A stretch of DNA of 64,000 nt from Ochotona curzoniae (GCF_017591425.1 NW_024466459.1:7688001-7752000); one strand, 5' to 3'; counted from the first letter of the stretch, positions 1 to 11,907 are shown. Notes: a model not told the origin generated them from the letters alone. Program-made: numbers and translations.

Positions 1-2924
1 TCCGCTGTGAGCTGTGCACAGCCACCCACTCCTCTACGTCTCCAGGACTGGCCACATGCGTAGTGCGTGTTGCCCTGCACCTGTGCTAGCACGCAGTCAT
101 GGTCCTTGGGGCTGCCAGGGCCAGGAGGATCCGGTGGGGATGAGGGGGGGAGTGTTCAGAGAGCCCAGCGGAGGGTCCTTCTCTCACTCCGCCCCCTGCC
201 TTAGGGTCCCCACCACCAGTTGCTCTAGGCTGTGGCCCAGACCCAAGTCAGTGTGGCAGGTCTGCTAAGAACGTAGCTTGCTTCAGCCCAGCCAAGGGGG
301 ATTTAAGGGACAATGAATCCCCCCAGGGGTCAATGAAAACCACAGGAAGCCACAGTGAGGGAGAGGGACAGGAGGCAGAAGGGGACAGCCCCCTGCTCCC
401 CTCAAATGCCCAGGGCAGCTTTCATAATGGCCAATCTAAGGGGCGCTCATAGGCATCCATCCCCGCCCCCCCAATCACCTGGCTGACTCCTCTGGGTCAC
501 TGACAGCACATGACAAGTGAGCAGGTGACGTACCTGGGCCACAGGTTGCATGGGTAGAGGCAGGGACGCCAGGGACTGAGCTGCGGGTGCTCAGGCCCTA
601 ACACACCCGCATCTCTCACACCCGGCCAGGGTCACACGTGCCTGCTGGGCTCCTGCTGCCCTTCTGATTGAGTGTCATTTAATTCCCGCTGATTCACATT
701 TAATTAAAAACAGATCCCCAGTTTGGTTATTAGAAGATTTTTTAGCGTGTGTGGGATGGCTTGCACGCTACCTTTTCAGCTGTAAATTTCACGAAATCTA
801 AACACAGATCACGTCTCTGACGGAAGCTGAGCAATCAGATTGGGCTGGATGGCAAGTGTAAAATGCACACAGATTTCAAAGACTTCATAAGTGAAAAACC
901 AGCATAACAGATCTCGGGAATAGTTTTTTAGATGATGATATGTTAAAGGAATGCGATTTGGGACATAGGTTGGGTTAATCAGAATGTATGCATAAAATTA
1001 ATCTCACTTCTTTGTTTTGACTTTGCAAAAATGGGGGGGCCCCTGGGAGACTGAACATGACTTCCGAGGTTCACATTGTATTTCTAAGGCACACTGGAGC
1101 TCCGACCCCCAAGGTGTGGCTTTGTGAAGTGTCCAGGGCCACCCTGGGGCCACTGGTCTTGCTCCCTCCTTCTCTGTTTCCCTGTTACACAGCAGATGAG
1201 GCTTGGGGAGGTGAGGCTGGAGTCTGGCTCGGGGGCGACCAGGGAAGGACCTGGGGCTGGTGGCGGCAGCAGCGGCGGGCGAGGCTGTGAGGCAGCTTGC
1301 GCTCAGTGGCAGCTTCGGGAACAGGGTTTTGAAGTGCAATCACTCGTGGGAGGAGAAATTAGCTCCCAATCAGTCGGTTCTGCTCTTAATCCAGCACAGA
1401 TCAGGGGTGGGGGAGAAGGGGTGGGAGAGGCAGGTGGCAGAGGAGGAAGTCGGGGACTGGATGGGAGATGGCTGGAGGGCTGGGGGCTGTTGCCAGCCAG
1501 GAGGGCAGTGAGCCTCACTCCTCTGCCAAGGAGCCAGGTGCTAAAGGAGGGGGCATAGGTTAAAGGTACCCTGACCTCAACTCACAGGGTGAACTGAGTC
1601 AGCCAGGGAGATGCCCCCCTATAACCCAGACCACGGAGCGCCCTTAGATCTCTGGCTCTGCCTCTTGCTAAATGACCGGACCTACAAGGTTCTTGGACAG
1701 CCCCCCCGCCTCCTCCCAGGAGAGTTGTAGGAGAAAACGTCTCCCTCAGATGCTGCTGTAATTCCTCTTCTGGTAAGAAACAGCAGCCCCAAGCCTTGGG
1801 TTGTACCTTGGGCTGTGCCTTGGGCTGTGTTTGAGACCCTGAGTTGGGGTTGGGGTCAAAGGTTGCAGAGGGACCCCAGTGGGTCTTTCTCAGGGATAGA
1901 ATCCTCCCAGCCATCCAAGTTTGGGCATGAGAAAGACTGGGAAGATGGCGGGGCCCTGTGGGAGCTTGGTCAGCCCAGAAACGGCATGGCAGGGGCTGGG
2001 ATGTGCCAACTGTCTGGGCACTGGCAGATGAGGCCGGGATCAGAGGCAGGAGATGGGCTTGCTGCCGGTGAGTGTATACAGGTGTGACCATGGATGATGG
2101 ATGAGACAGCTGTGCAAAGATATAAACATCTGTTTCCCCTCCCACAGGGTGGCTCAGCTGCTACAGGAAGCCTGGCATCTCAGCCTGTGCTCTGGGTGAT
2201 GCCTGCCCTGGGCTGCCACATCCCCAACCCCAACTCTCTTTCCTAGCCATAGAACTGGAAGGAAGAGGACAATCTAGCCAAGAGGGACAAACAAGCAGCT
2301 CTGTTACTGCTAAGCTGGCTAGCTCCAGGCTGGCTGGTCAGTATCTGTACTAAAGGACACCCAGGGGTCACCTAGCCACCTGCTGCTTCCCAGCTCTGTG
2401 CTGTGTAGGTGGGGGACATTGGTCTGGGGAGGGCTGGGAGCCAGGGAGTAGAGGCCACTTCTCAGCGGGAGCCTGTGTCCCCATCAGTGAGGGCCACCTG
2501 GCTTGGGGTGGAAATCATGCTTTTTAGATGCCCACTGAGCAGAGGTGGGCAACTTCCTGTCCTGCAAGACTTCAGTCCCTGCACCCAGGAGTGTCTACAG
2601 CCGACACCCGGCTCCAAGGCACTGCCTCTTTCTCTAACTCCTTGTCCAGTCCACACCTGCACACTCCATCTCCCTGCCGTCACCCCTCTCCAGTGCTGGT
2701 GGCCCTGTTAACAGCCATGCTTAGCGTCCCCTCTCCTGCTGCATGCTCTCACAGGAGTAGGCTGCAGGCACTCCCACCCCCAGCCCTGCCTATCTCTTCC
2801 TCCTCCCCCTTGGGAGGCTGCCCCCAGCCCACGCGTTTCCCCATCCTCCCTGACCCCCCAGGAGCACCGTTCTGAGATTTAATGACCCACTCCATGACAG
2901 TCCTGGACCCTGCTGCCAACTCAC
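1..2924 (-). other. SDK2: SDK2 intron 5 (partial, 3' part outside window)
   Basis: Noncoding intronic sequence downstream of exon 5 on the minus strand. It is GC-rich apart from an AT-rich stretch at about 660-1020 that contains an old interspersed repeat. No exon resembling the start of Ig3 was found here in any minus-strand frame. Confidence 0.85.
820..1105 (+). repeat. Ancient eutherian interspersed repeat (MER-type)
   Basis: The stretch with AAGTGTAAAATGCACAC, AGATTTCAAAGACTT, TTGGGTTAATCAGAAT, AAAATTAATCTCACTTCTTT and the end GTATTTCTAAGGCACA follows a very common mammalian dispersed repeat in the same order. I do not recall the exact family name with certainty. Divergence is high, so it is an old insertion. 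Confidence 0.6.
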
Positions 2925-3058
2925 TCCCAACAGCAAGCGTGATGGGTTGGCTGGTCTTGTTATCCCCGTTCTTGTCGTTAACCGCCTGCACATAGTAGCG
3001 ACCGGCATCGGGAGCCACAGTGGACAGGATGACGAGGGTATTGTCCAGCGTGATGGCT
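2925..3058 (-). CDS. SDK2: SDK2 exon 5: second half of Ig domain 2
   Basis: This 134-nt exon completes the Ile codon from exon 4 and encodes [20 protein letters not shown], then [20 protein letters not shown] and [17 protein letters not shown] is the Ig F-strand signature with Val where Cys would normally stand. NKT is an N-glycosylation sequon. The acceptor is CCACCTTACAG before 3058 and the donor is GGGA|GTGAGT (phase 1). SDK2 as I recall it reads TVEN at this junction, whereas here the last complete codon is GGG (Gly), so a Glu-to-Gly change by one base is implied if the next exon supplies Asn. Glu-to-Asp in ITLDN is a second mild difference. The next exon, which should start Ig3, is not in the 2.9 kb to the left. 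Confidence 0.95.
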
Positions 3059-4658
3059 CTGTAAGGTGGAAAAGGATTCTGTTGGCTGGGGGCCCCAGGA
3101 AGTGGGAGCAGGTACCTGGGACAAGGGCTGGCTTACCCCCTCCTTTGCCATGCTCGGAAAGAGGCTACCCAGCCCCAACCTGTGACTCCAACCCTTGAGG
3201 GCCTGGCCCCAACCACATTTGATTTGCTAAGATTCTAGCACCTGCTGGCAGCACCTGTCACAGACTCAGCTATGAGAAGTGCCAGAGGTCTCAGGAAGCT
3301 TCCCTGGCCCCTCAGCGTTGCAGCCCCCACAAGGGATCATGGGACAGATGAATGAGGATTACCCCAAGGATAAGTGAAGTGACAGATCCAGAAAGAAACT
3401 CAGAAATCCGCCCAGGCCAACTCCAGGGTCACAGTTGCCAGCCACACAGATTTCCCCGGGCAAGGTCCTGTCTGTTTTGGTTCCCCTGGCCTGAAGCTGG
3501 GCTGGATCAGAGGGACAAGAGGGCTGGTTGTGCTGTGGCGAGTGAGGCTGGGCCAATTGCCTCTGCCCCACCTCCTGCCAGCTGGTACTCCTTGCTGGGA
3601 CCCTCATTCTGCAGCCTGGGGGGAGAGAAGGGCTTGTCCAAGCAGGAAGCAAGGGTGCCCTTGGATATGGGTGAGATGGTGCTGGGAGCCTTGCTCACAC
3701 TGCCTGGCATGCCCCCGCAGGTTCCCCATTCTCCCGACGATAAACAAAACCATTAGTTTGTCAAGTGGATCTCGGGATTGTAATACAATGTGCCCGGGAC
3801 AGCTGTTAAACATCCTTAATGTTAGTTTAACAAGGACAAATCCAGTTGAATTCTTTTCAAATTTTCCCATTAGGTGACTGTTACACAGTTTCAACAGGCA
3901 CTCAAATGAACATCCGGCAGATGCTGCTGGCCAATGCCAGCCAACCTGGGTGTGGCCATCCCACGAGAGCTCCTGTAGCCGCTTGGCTCCCGCCCGGCCA
4001 GGCTGGCCTGGGCGCTTCCTCCTCCTCTTTGGTTTTGGGCTTCATTCTCCCCCTGACACCCTCAACATAGTCTGGTTAGGAGGAAGGTGGGCCCTTCTGC
4101 CCCCCCATTTTTGGGTATTCTAATGATGACCCCTTTCTCCTGGAGAATTAGTTCTTTTATTCTCCAACTAAGGCTGGGGGACAGGACCCAGGCTGGGACA
4201 TTTAAAAGGGACTGGATGGAGTAGGTGTGGTGATTACTTGGGCAGTCTCCTGCAGGCTCCCTTGTCTTCAGGAGGAGGGGAGCCTGGGCTTCCCACTACA
4301 CGTGCAGGGAGGGCTCTGCTTGGGGGAAGCCCCAGGATGGAGTGGCCCGGGATTTTTCTCCAGCTCTTAGGCTAAGGGATTCTGTCACCGCCTTTCCATT
4401 GGTCAGAGGCAGCCCAGCAGCTGCCATCTTCCCCTCGTCTCCATTGTGTCGTTCACCTGACACAATGCCAGCTTCAGGATGGACAGGTTCCCACGAGCAG
4501 CGAGCCTGGGGGCTGTGCAGCTGCCAGCTTGCCCACAGGGAGCTCAGGGTGGGGGGTCACAAGCCCCCAGGAGGCCCGTGGTCTGTTTCATGCCAGGCAG
4601 AGGCTCCTGGGTCCAGCCTCGTCTTGCCTTTGCTGATACTTCATCCATTCTCCTGCAG

Positions 4659-4745
4659 CAGTGGGTCCCAGCCAGGGGCAACTTTGCCCTCCAGGGGATG
4701 CTTGACAATCTCACGGCAACATCTGGTTGCCACACTCGCCTGGAT
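4659..4745 (+). repeat. MER5A-like DNA transposon fragment
   Basis: It begins CAGTGGGTCCCAGCCAGGGG and continues with the TTTGCCCTCCAGGGGA and CAACATCTGGTTGCCACAC blocks typical of the 5' part of MER5A, a nonautonomous hAT-Charlie element. The rest of the element is missing or too diverged. Confidence 0.75.
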
Positions 4746-6650
4746 CTTGTGACAGAGGCCGCAGCCGGGCACTGTGGCCAAGCGGGCATCTGACAGTGTG
4801 ATGGGGCCCCAGCTGGTAACAGTGGGCAAGAAAATTGCCCTTGGGGGAGTGGACCCTGGGGCTGGCAAAGGTGTCAGTGGCCCATGTCCGTATTAGCATC
4901 TTCTAAACCGGGCTGCTGCTGGGAACCGGGGCCATGCTTTACGGCTCCCTGCATCCAGGTGTTACTGAGCTGGTGGGGGAGAAGCGGGGAGAAGCGGAGA
5001 CGTGCTTGGCCTTCAGCAGTGGGCCCTGGGCATCCCCTGCAGGACGCCCTGCTCCTGCCCTCCCTTAGCCCATGGGATGTGGAGGGCAGCCTTCCTCCTA
5101 CCCCTGGCCTGGCAAGGGGATTTGGTGGGTAAGCAGCCAGCCTCCTGGGTGTGCCATCAGCAGACCTGAAGGCTGACATTGCCCAGGGCCTGAACAGAAA
5201 CACAGGGAGAGGCAGAGAGATCAGAAGGGAGAGTGTATGTGTGATGACTGCCCCTCTGGGTCGCAGACACGCCTGCACCCACATGCAGAGTGTACCCAGC
5301 TTTGTCTGCAACCCAGGAGGGCTCCCTGCCGGCGGCACCTACTGAACCTGCTTGGAAGAGGGATTCCTGGGTGGTGTGGGCAGCCGGGCTGGGGGCTGTG
5401 TCCCAGAAGCCTTTCTCACTCCTTCGATTCTCCCTCCCCACCTGCCACACATGCTCGCAGACATGCATGCGCAGTTCCTAGGCAGCCAGCCAGCCCCCTT
5501 CTCTGAGTTCCACAGGCCTCAATGGCTAATTCAATTACAAATAAAATGAATCACGCGCAAATGAGCCCAAAGGCCCCCAGCATGCATCTCTGTTAAGAAT
5601 CTTGTCTCCTTCCCAACAATGAGCAGGAGGCCTGGGGGAGGTGTCGCTAATCTCCCCCACCCCGCCCGCTCCCCGCTCCAGCCTTCTCTACTGCTAGCGC
5701 TCAGCAGCAATTATGCAGCTCTGGCAAGCAAGCACACCGGGAATCTGCGTCCAGGGGTCCTTGCCATGCATATTAATGTGCTGTAGTTGCCGAGCTAAAT
5801 CCACCCCAGAGTTCTAGTGTATATCGGAAGAGTGTGGCAGAGGTGTGTGTGTGTGTAAGAGACCGATCTGGGAGAGGTGCAGGTGTGTGTGGGTGAAAGA
5901 CAGAAAGACAGACCTGGGAGGCGTGCAGGTGTATGCACGATGTACTGTTCTGTCCTGGAGCTAGACGCTGTTGGGAATGAGGGCAGAGGCTGGAGGTGAA
6001 CAGAGGAAGGCAAAGGATTATGGGTGTGAAGCTGGGGCCAGGGTTTCAGCTGCCCCAGCTAATGCAGTAGGGAGATGCCAACTGGCCCCATCCTGCTCCA
6101 TGGCAGGCATTGCTAATCGATCCTGGTGTTTTTCCCCCCTTGAGTCTAGATGAAGTGTCAATCCTTCTGAACACAGTGTTCTGGGCAGCCACTCTCAGTG
6201 ATGACAACCCCAGAGGGAGTAGTTCGGGCCTCTCAGAGGTACGGCAGTCACCCTCTAGAACATTCTCAGTGTGCACGTGCAGGGGGCACACTCTGACTCC
6301 CACAGCCCGAGTCTCCCTGTTGGTCAGGGTGCCCCTGCCATCTTTCCATCCACTATGGGCTCACACCCTCCCTCCAGGAGCAGGCATGTTTCTCTGCCTG
6401 TTATTCTGCTTCTGCCGTGTCCTTGCTCTGGCCAGTGGGCTGCTAGCAGAGGCCTGACACACGCTTCTTCCCGTGTGGCAGGTGGATGGGGACATGGGGT
6501 GCCCAGCTGAGACACCCAGTCATGCAGCATGAGGCCACTCCCATCCGCCAACAACCAGGTGACCGCAGCCAGTCTAAATCCCCACCCTGCAGGCTCAGGA
6601 GCAGCCTAGCAGTTTCCTCTGGTAAGCTACTAGGATGTTTTGTTACGTGG

Positions 6651-6745
6651 CAGTGGGTCCCGACCATGACATGGCTGCATGTCAGAATCGCATCTGCTGT
6701 CGCAGACTTTGGGAATTAAAAAAAAAAAAAATCCTGATGCCCTGC
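6651..6745 (+). repeat. MER-type hAT fragment interrupted by a SINE
   Basis: It starts CAGTGGGTCCCGACC, continues with TGTCAGAATCGCATCTG and ends in an A-run followed by AATCCTGATGCC. This resembles the 'cagtggttctcaa ... aatcctgatgcc' MER elements. A 14-base A-run lies at 6718-6731. A CSINE follows immediately and may have cut the element. Confidence 0.55.
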
Positions 6746-6746
6746 A

Positions 6747-7050
6747 GGGGTGTCACGGCATAGTAGGCTAAGCCTCTGCCTGCAATGCCAGCATACCATA
6801 TGGGCTCCTGTTACAGTCTTGCTACTGCATTCTGATCCAGCTCCCTGCTTATGGCCTGGGAAAGCAGCGAGTCCGATGCTTGGGCCCCTGCATCCACATG
6901 GAAGACCTCGAGGAAGCTCTTGGCTCCTGGCTTTGCATCAGCTTAGCTCTGGCTGTTGTGGCCATCTGGGGGGAAAAACTAGCAGACAGAAGGCTTCTCT
7001 CTGTCTCTCCTTTCTGTGTAACTCTGCCTTTAAATACATGTTTAAAAAAC
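6747..7050 (+). repeat. CSINE (lagomorph tRNA-derived SINE)
   Basis: Near full length. The tRNA-like head is followed by CAGCATACCATATGGGCTCC, CAGCTCCCTGCTTATGGCCT, GGGAAAGCAG and the CTCTCTGTCTCTCC tract, and ends in an A-rich tail. It is moderately diverged from the young copies elsewhere in the window. Confidence 0.85.
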
Positions 7051-8154
7051 ACCTAAATGTCTGCATCACGCCGATTTGAACAAGATGGGCACAACTTGGG
7101 ATAGTCCAGGTCAGCATGTTTCAAAACTCCCAGCCAACGTTCAGCAGGTGAGAATCTGTCAGCAGAGCGAGCCACGGTATGCTCACCACGCCCCGCCTTG
7201 GTCTCCGCTCTCACAGATGGACAACAGCCTCACTGCTTTCCTGCCATTGTCTGTAAAATGGGCTGACCCCAGCCACCTCTCAGTTACCGTAAGGACTGCA
7301 CAACGATGCTGTGAGCATGTGCTCTGGGGACAGGGAAGAAGGATACAACGAGTGTCTGTCCCCCTGGGTTGGGGGAGGGGACACGTATAGTGAGTCTGGG
7401 GCCTCTGGAGGACCCGGCAGCCCCTCTGTGCCAGCAACTCCCATCAGCACGATGTCTTTGTGCCAGAGCTACCACGTTCCTCTTGCCGCACTGAATGTGC
7501 CCAAAGGCCAGATCTGCCCATCTGCTCCTCCACTCCCTGTAGAGGCCAGGACAGACCCGGGCCAGCGTGCACGGCTGGTGGGACGAGTGGGTCGGTAGAA
7601 GGCTGGCCGGCTGGGGTCACAAAGAAAAAGCACTGGAGGGCTGGGGGTGTGGGCCGCTGGCTGCCTTGTTCCTGCCCACCAGCCAGCTCTTGCATGTCAC
7701 ACCCAGGGTCTTTGCACACAGGGTAAGGGGCTGTGTTTTTCTCATGCCTGTAGACCTCCCCTGGCCACATCTCCCTGTGGCTAAAACACGCATCCCTCAC
7801 ACCCCAATAGTCTCCGGGGTCTGTCCTGTCTACCTGAGTCTTCGGCTTGTCACCATGTGACAGTGCCCCTGTAGGTCCCTGTTGAGGTATTGGAGGTAGT
7901 ATTAGTCTTTAGTGGAAAGCAGAAGCTGTGTCTCCTGGACTTCCCCAGAAAAGGGACCTAGCTACATGGCACTTGGCAAAGGAGCCCCTTATAAGCCCAA
8001 CTTTGCACCCACTCTAGGACAGCTCCAGGCTGTCTGTGTCCCCAAAGAGCTGCAGGAGGCTTCTGCAGACAGGGCAGTGCCCTCCCGCTGTCCCGCCCAA
8101 CCCCGTCCCACCCAGGGCAGGCCTCCCTCCGGTGTTCCCGGAGCTGGTGCTCAC

Positions 8155-8302
8155 ATGCGGCTGCTGGGAGGGATCTTGCGGCCATCCCGGAACCACGTCA
8201 CCTGCGGCCGGGGGAAGCTGGCAATACGCGGGGCGCGGATGACGGCAGCTTCTCCGTGGGAGACACTTTGGTATTTCTCTCCTTCCTCGAAGCTCCCCAT
8301 AT
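8155..8302 (-). CDS. SDK2: SDK2 exon 4: first half of Ig domain 2
   Basis: This 148-nt exon opens by completing a Tyr codon, then encodes [20 protein letters not shown], continues [20 protein letters not shown], and ends RKIPPSSR plus two bases of the next Ile. The tryptophan of VTWFRDG is the Ig C-strand core residue. The B-strand position that normally carries cysteine reads AAVIRAP instead. Exon 5 also lacks the partner cysteine, so Ig2 has no canonical disulfide, which agrees with my recollection of the sidekick family. The acceptor follows a long C/T tract ending CCCTGCAG, and the donor is CAT|GTGAGC (phase 2). The exon has no in-frame ATG of useful length, so it is easy to overlook. It is found by joining it in frame to exons 3 and 5. 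Confidence 0.95.
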
Positions 8303-8548
8303 CTGCAGGGGTGAGAGGGTGGGTAGGGCAGGGCAGGGGTGGTCAGCCTAGCTCCAGGCTGGGGTGTGGTGGCAGCTGATGGAGGAGGGAGGAGCAGACA
8401 GGGTGACCAAGGGGAGGGGCTGCCATGTCAGCCATCACCTACCCTCTGACCCGGCCCTCGGATCTGCCCAGTTTCAGGCTTTGGAGCCACTGACTCCAAC
8501 AACCTCACACTTTACAATCAAAGCAGCTGCACACAGGTGCTCCAACAG

Positions 8549-8625
8549 GTTGTTTCACTTAGCCAGGAAGGGTCAGAATCAGGATTTGAACTCAGATCTC
8601 AAGCCAGGCAGGGCTGTTCCTCCTT
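8549..8625 (-). repeat. MIR fragment
   Basis: The order GTTTCACTTAGCCAGGAAGG then TCAGGATTTGAACTCAGATC matches the reverse strand of the MIR core, including the B-box-like GATTTGAAC segment. It is an old tRNA-derived SINE. Confidence 0.55.
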
Positions 8626-10164
8626 TGCTGCCCTGTAGACACTACAGGGGTTTAAGTGTGAGGTCAGGGGCGCACCTTGGGTCCACGATGCTGTACCCTG
8701 AAGGAGAGGCCAGTGTTGGCATGCTGGAGAGAGGGGTGTCATGGGTACCTGCGAGCAGAGGGCCATTCCCTCCTGTGTGATTGCGCGGCTGCAGGTGGAG
8801 GAACGCAAAGCCCACCTGCCCCTCGCCCTGCCCTGCTCCAGGTAGAGCATGCCCACCCTTCGGCAGGTGGCTTTGATGTTTCGCCAGTTAGGGAGGTGGA
8901 AAGCCGGGCGGAAACTTGCAGGAAACCCTGTTGGCTGCCGGCCTGTGTGCTCGGCTGGAGTGGGGGGTGGGTCGGAGGAGGTTCTGAAGCCTAGAGCAGC
9001 AGCTTGGAGATGGGATTCAGGACGCAAACTTGCATTTCTTTCACAAAGGGTAACTGCACAAAATGAAGGTAGTTGCTGGCAGCACCCCTCAGGCAGTCTT
9101 GGGCCCAGACCACCCCAGATTTGCTAGATCAGAAACGGGGTTCCAGCAAGACACAGGGCACAGTTAGGTGTGTCCACGCGAGGCAGCCCTTGCTGCCAGC
9201 TTGGTTGGAATCCACTGAAGACTTAGTTCACATGTTAAGGCCTGGGACTTCACCAGTGCAGGTGTGGGGAAGGCAGACAGCATGTTCAGACCACTCCTCC
9301 TCTCACCTACTGCCCTGGGTGGGTCCAGAAGGCCCTAGGGCAGCGAGGCTCTGGGCCACTGACTCACAGGCCACAGTGTGCCCCCTGCCCAGAACACCTC
9401 TGCCACATCCTAGGCCACATGCACTCCACCGATAGCTGTGGCTCTCATGTTTCAACACTGGCACCCCCACATCTCCCCCTCCTTCCAGCAGGAGCCCTTA
9501 ACCATCTGCATCTTGGGAATCCCTCAGGAGCCTTAACCCCTGCCCCCTCCCCACGGTGAGAGTGTTTCAGCTGGGGATGGAACCTGTCCTGTGTCTGTAA
9601 GGCTGCCCAGGATGCTCCAAGGGGGGAGCCCAGGTTGCAAGCTGCTACCTGCAGATGCCACGGCACACGGCCGCTATGCCTGAGCCCGTCTCGGGTTGTG
9701 CCCGGCCCCATCCCGGGTACAGCAAGGCCCTGCTTACACACACCTGCTCTCCCGACTTGGAGCTTCCCGTGCACACCCACTTTTAGACCCATGCACTGCC
9801 CTGAGGCCTGGGCTGGGTTCTTGTTTGGGTCATACTCTAACCCCATGGCCTTTGAACATAACCCTGCTACAAGGAAGCCTCATGGCTGCAGGGCTGGTCC
9901 TTCCCTGAGCTCCCAGAAACCACTTCCCATAACCTTTGAGGGGCGTTTCTGCCAGGGGGGACTCTGGTCGAGTCCTTGCCAGGTCCCCTTGATGACATTG
10001 CCATCCTGTCCCGACCATCTGAGCTCAAACCCTTGGGGTCTTTGTGGTACTCCCCTTCCTGTCCAGTGTTGTGGCTCTTGGGACTAACATGCTCCGTTAT
10101 CAAGGGCTCTCTCCTCCCACAGCCCTATGCCAGTCCCCATGCCTGGGCTGCTGATGGCTTGCAT

Positions 10165-10330
10165 GGTCTCTCGGCTTGGGTCCCACTCCATCATTCTCAC
10201 ACTGCTCGTGCGACCTTGCTGAGCCTGAATTTCCTGTCCTGCAAGATGGAGCAGGAAGAGAACCTTTCACTGCACCGGGCCGAGGGTTATCTGCATCTTC
10301 CAAGGATGTCAGGGTCACAGTTTCTTGCTC
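10165..10330 (+). repeat. MIR
   Basis: GCGACCTTGCTGAGCCTGAA, TTTCCTGTCCTGCAAGATGG and the flanking text match the MIR core (GTGACCTTGGGCAAG..., TTTCCTCATCTGTAAAATGG). Diverged. Confidence 0.6.
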
Positions 10331-10365
10331 TGGTGCAATTGGCACTCCTCCCATGACAGCTCTCT

Positions 10366-10450
10366 ATTTCTAAAGATTTATTTATTAGCAAGTTCTAGAA
10401 ATGGAAAGACAGAGAGGAGAGGGAGGTAGGGAGGGAAGGAGAAAGCTCTC
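10366..10450 (-). repeat. CSINE 3' end fragment
   Basis: TAAAGATTTATTTATTAG followed by GGAAAGACAGAGAGGAGAGG is the reverse complement of a CSINE tail. Most of the body is absent or too diverged to follow. Confidence 0.55.
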
Positions 10451-11014
10451 CCTCTTGAATCTGGGGAGCTTATGCCAACAGGACCAATAGAATATCCTAG
10501 AAGCTATGCCATGACAAGGTAGATCATCAAAGGGACGCAGCTACCCTTCGGCTCTCCTCCAGATTTGGGAGGAAGCCCAGTGCAGCTCAGGCAGAGAGGG
10601 GAGCAGCCTCCCGCAGGCAGGAACTAAGGCTCCCGCCAGGTGACAGCCAGGCCCAATCCAAGACAGACATGTGTGCGTGATGGAGCACCCGAGTCGCCAG
10701 CTCCCACGGGGTCTTCCCCTGAGACCTCAGCCCAGACATACTCTCTCTCCATGCCCTGGGCAGTTTCTAAAACCACAGGGTCTGAGAGCACAGACCCTGC
10801 ACTCCACTGTGCTTTGGGGGTGCTCTATAGCTACAGAACCCAGAGGAGCACACGGGAGTGCCGAAAATTCTAGTAGTTGCAGTCTTAAAGCACTGGGATG
10901 GTGCACATTTTTCACCGTTTAGTTTAAATATCACCTCCTCAGCCAAGATTACCTCAGACCATCCAAACGGAGCTAAGGAAACAAAGATTTGTTGAAAATT
11001 GACTGCAGCCTTCC

Positions 11015-11350
11015 CGCCTATTATCTCACTTAATCCTCGTCATAACACAGCGAGCTCAGTTTTCATGAATACACATTTTTCATTGTTTATTAATTTCTAT
11101 TACTTGGCTCTGTCTATAAAAAATTACATCAATAAATCACCTGGGTTTCGGTCCTTACAATAATTTTTATCTATTTCAAAGATTTCTTTCCACAGAAGTC
11201 AGAAGATGTATTTGAACAATTTAAAGCAATTTCATGGCAATCGTGTTTATTTCTCCCCTCTCTAGTTTTATTAGTTTCATTTTGCTGGGGAGGAAATTAA
11301 GGCTCATGAAGACAGAGCGGCATAGCTGATGCTAAGCAGCTAGGGCTGGC
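11015..11350 (-). repeat. MIR split by about 210 bp of unrelated sequence
   Basis: ATTATCTCACTTAATCCTCG at 11021 and GGAGGAAATTAAGGCTCATG near 11289 are neighbouring segments in a reverse-strand MIR. Here they are separated by AT-rich sequence (about 11064-11271) that belongs to no repeat I recognise. Confidence 0.5.
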
Positions 11351-11907
11351 CCTACACGCGACCTTGCTCCGCCTTCCTCCCACCCTCTTCCCAACCTAGG
11401 CCTTGAATGAAAATTACCTCCTGCTAGGCAGTAGGCCTTCGGAGGCGATGCCGTTCAGTTCTGTAAGACACCTGCTGTCAGGAGGTCCCCTCTGAACCTG
11501 CACAATGCCACCACCATTGCTTAGCTCCCTGTTGAAGCCCGTCCATGGAGCAGGCACTGAAGACAGACCTGGTCTCTGTCCCCTTGGGAACTGGAGTCTG
11601 GCCAGGGGACAGGCAAACAATGAGCATGGGAACGCTCCGTGACGTCTGGAGGCACCTGCTGAGGAGGCCAGAACAGGGTTTTCCCCGGAGAAGCAGCCAG
11701 CACAAGGGGCTGCAGCCTGGGAGGTGGGGAGGCCTCCTGTCAGCGCCCACGAGCGAGATCTGTGTGGAGTTCTGGCTGCTGGCTCTGAACTGGCTCAGCC
11801 CTGGCTAGGGGGAGTGAATCAACAGGTGGAATACATACGACCAGGTCTGTCTTCAGTACCTATTCCAGAGCCTGCCTGCCCATGGTGGGGCTTCAATAAA
11901 GAGCTGC

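Larger units (their letters stand above)
3059..8154 (-). other. SDK2: SDK2 intron 4 (5.1 kb)
   Basis: The intron lies between the two halves of Ig2 and is phase 2 with GT-AG ends. It contains a MER5A-like fragment, another MER-type fragment, one CSINE and AT-rich blocks at 3718-3900 and 5505-5800 that may be conserved noncoding elements. No further coding sequence is recognised. Confidence 0.9.

Noticed and set aside
1..2900. Next SDK2 exon (start of Ig3)
   Set aside because: No minus-strand frame contains a proline-rich Ig3 start or a matching splice pair, so it should lie left of the window.
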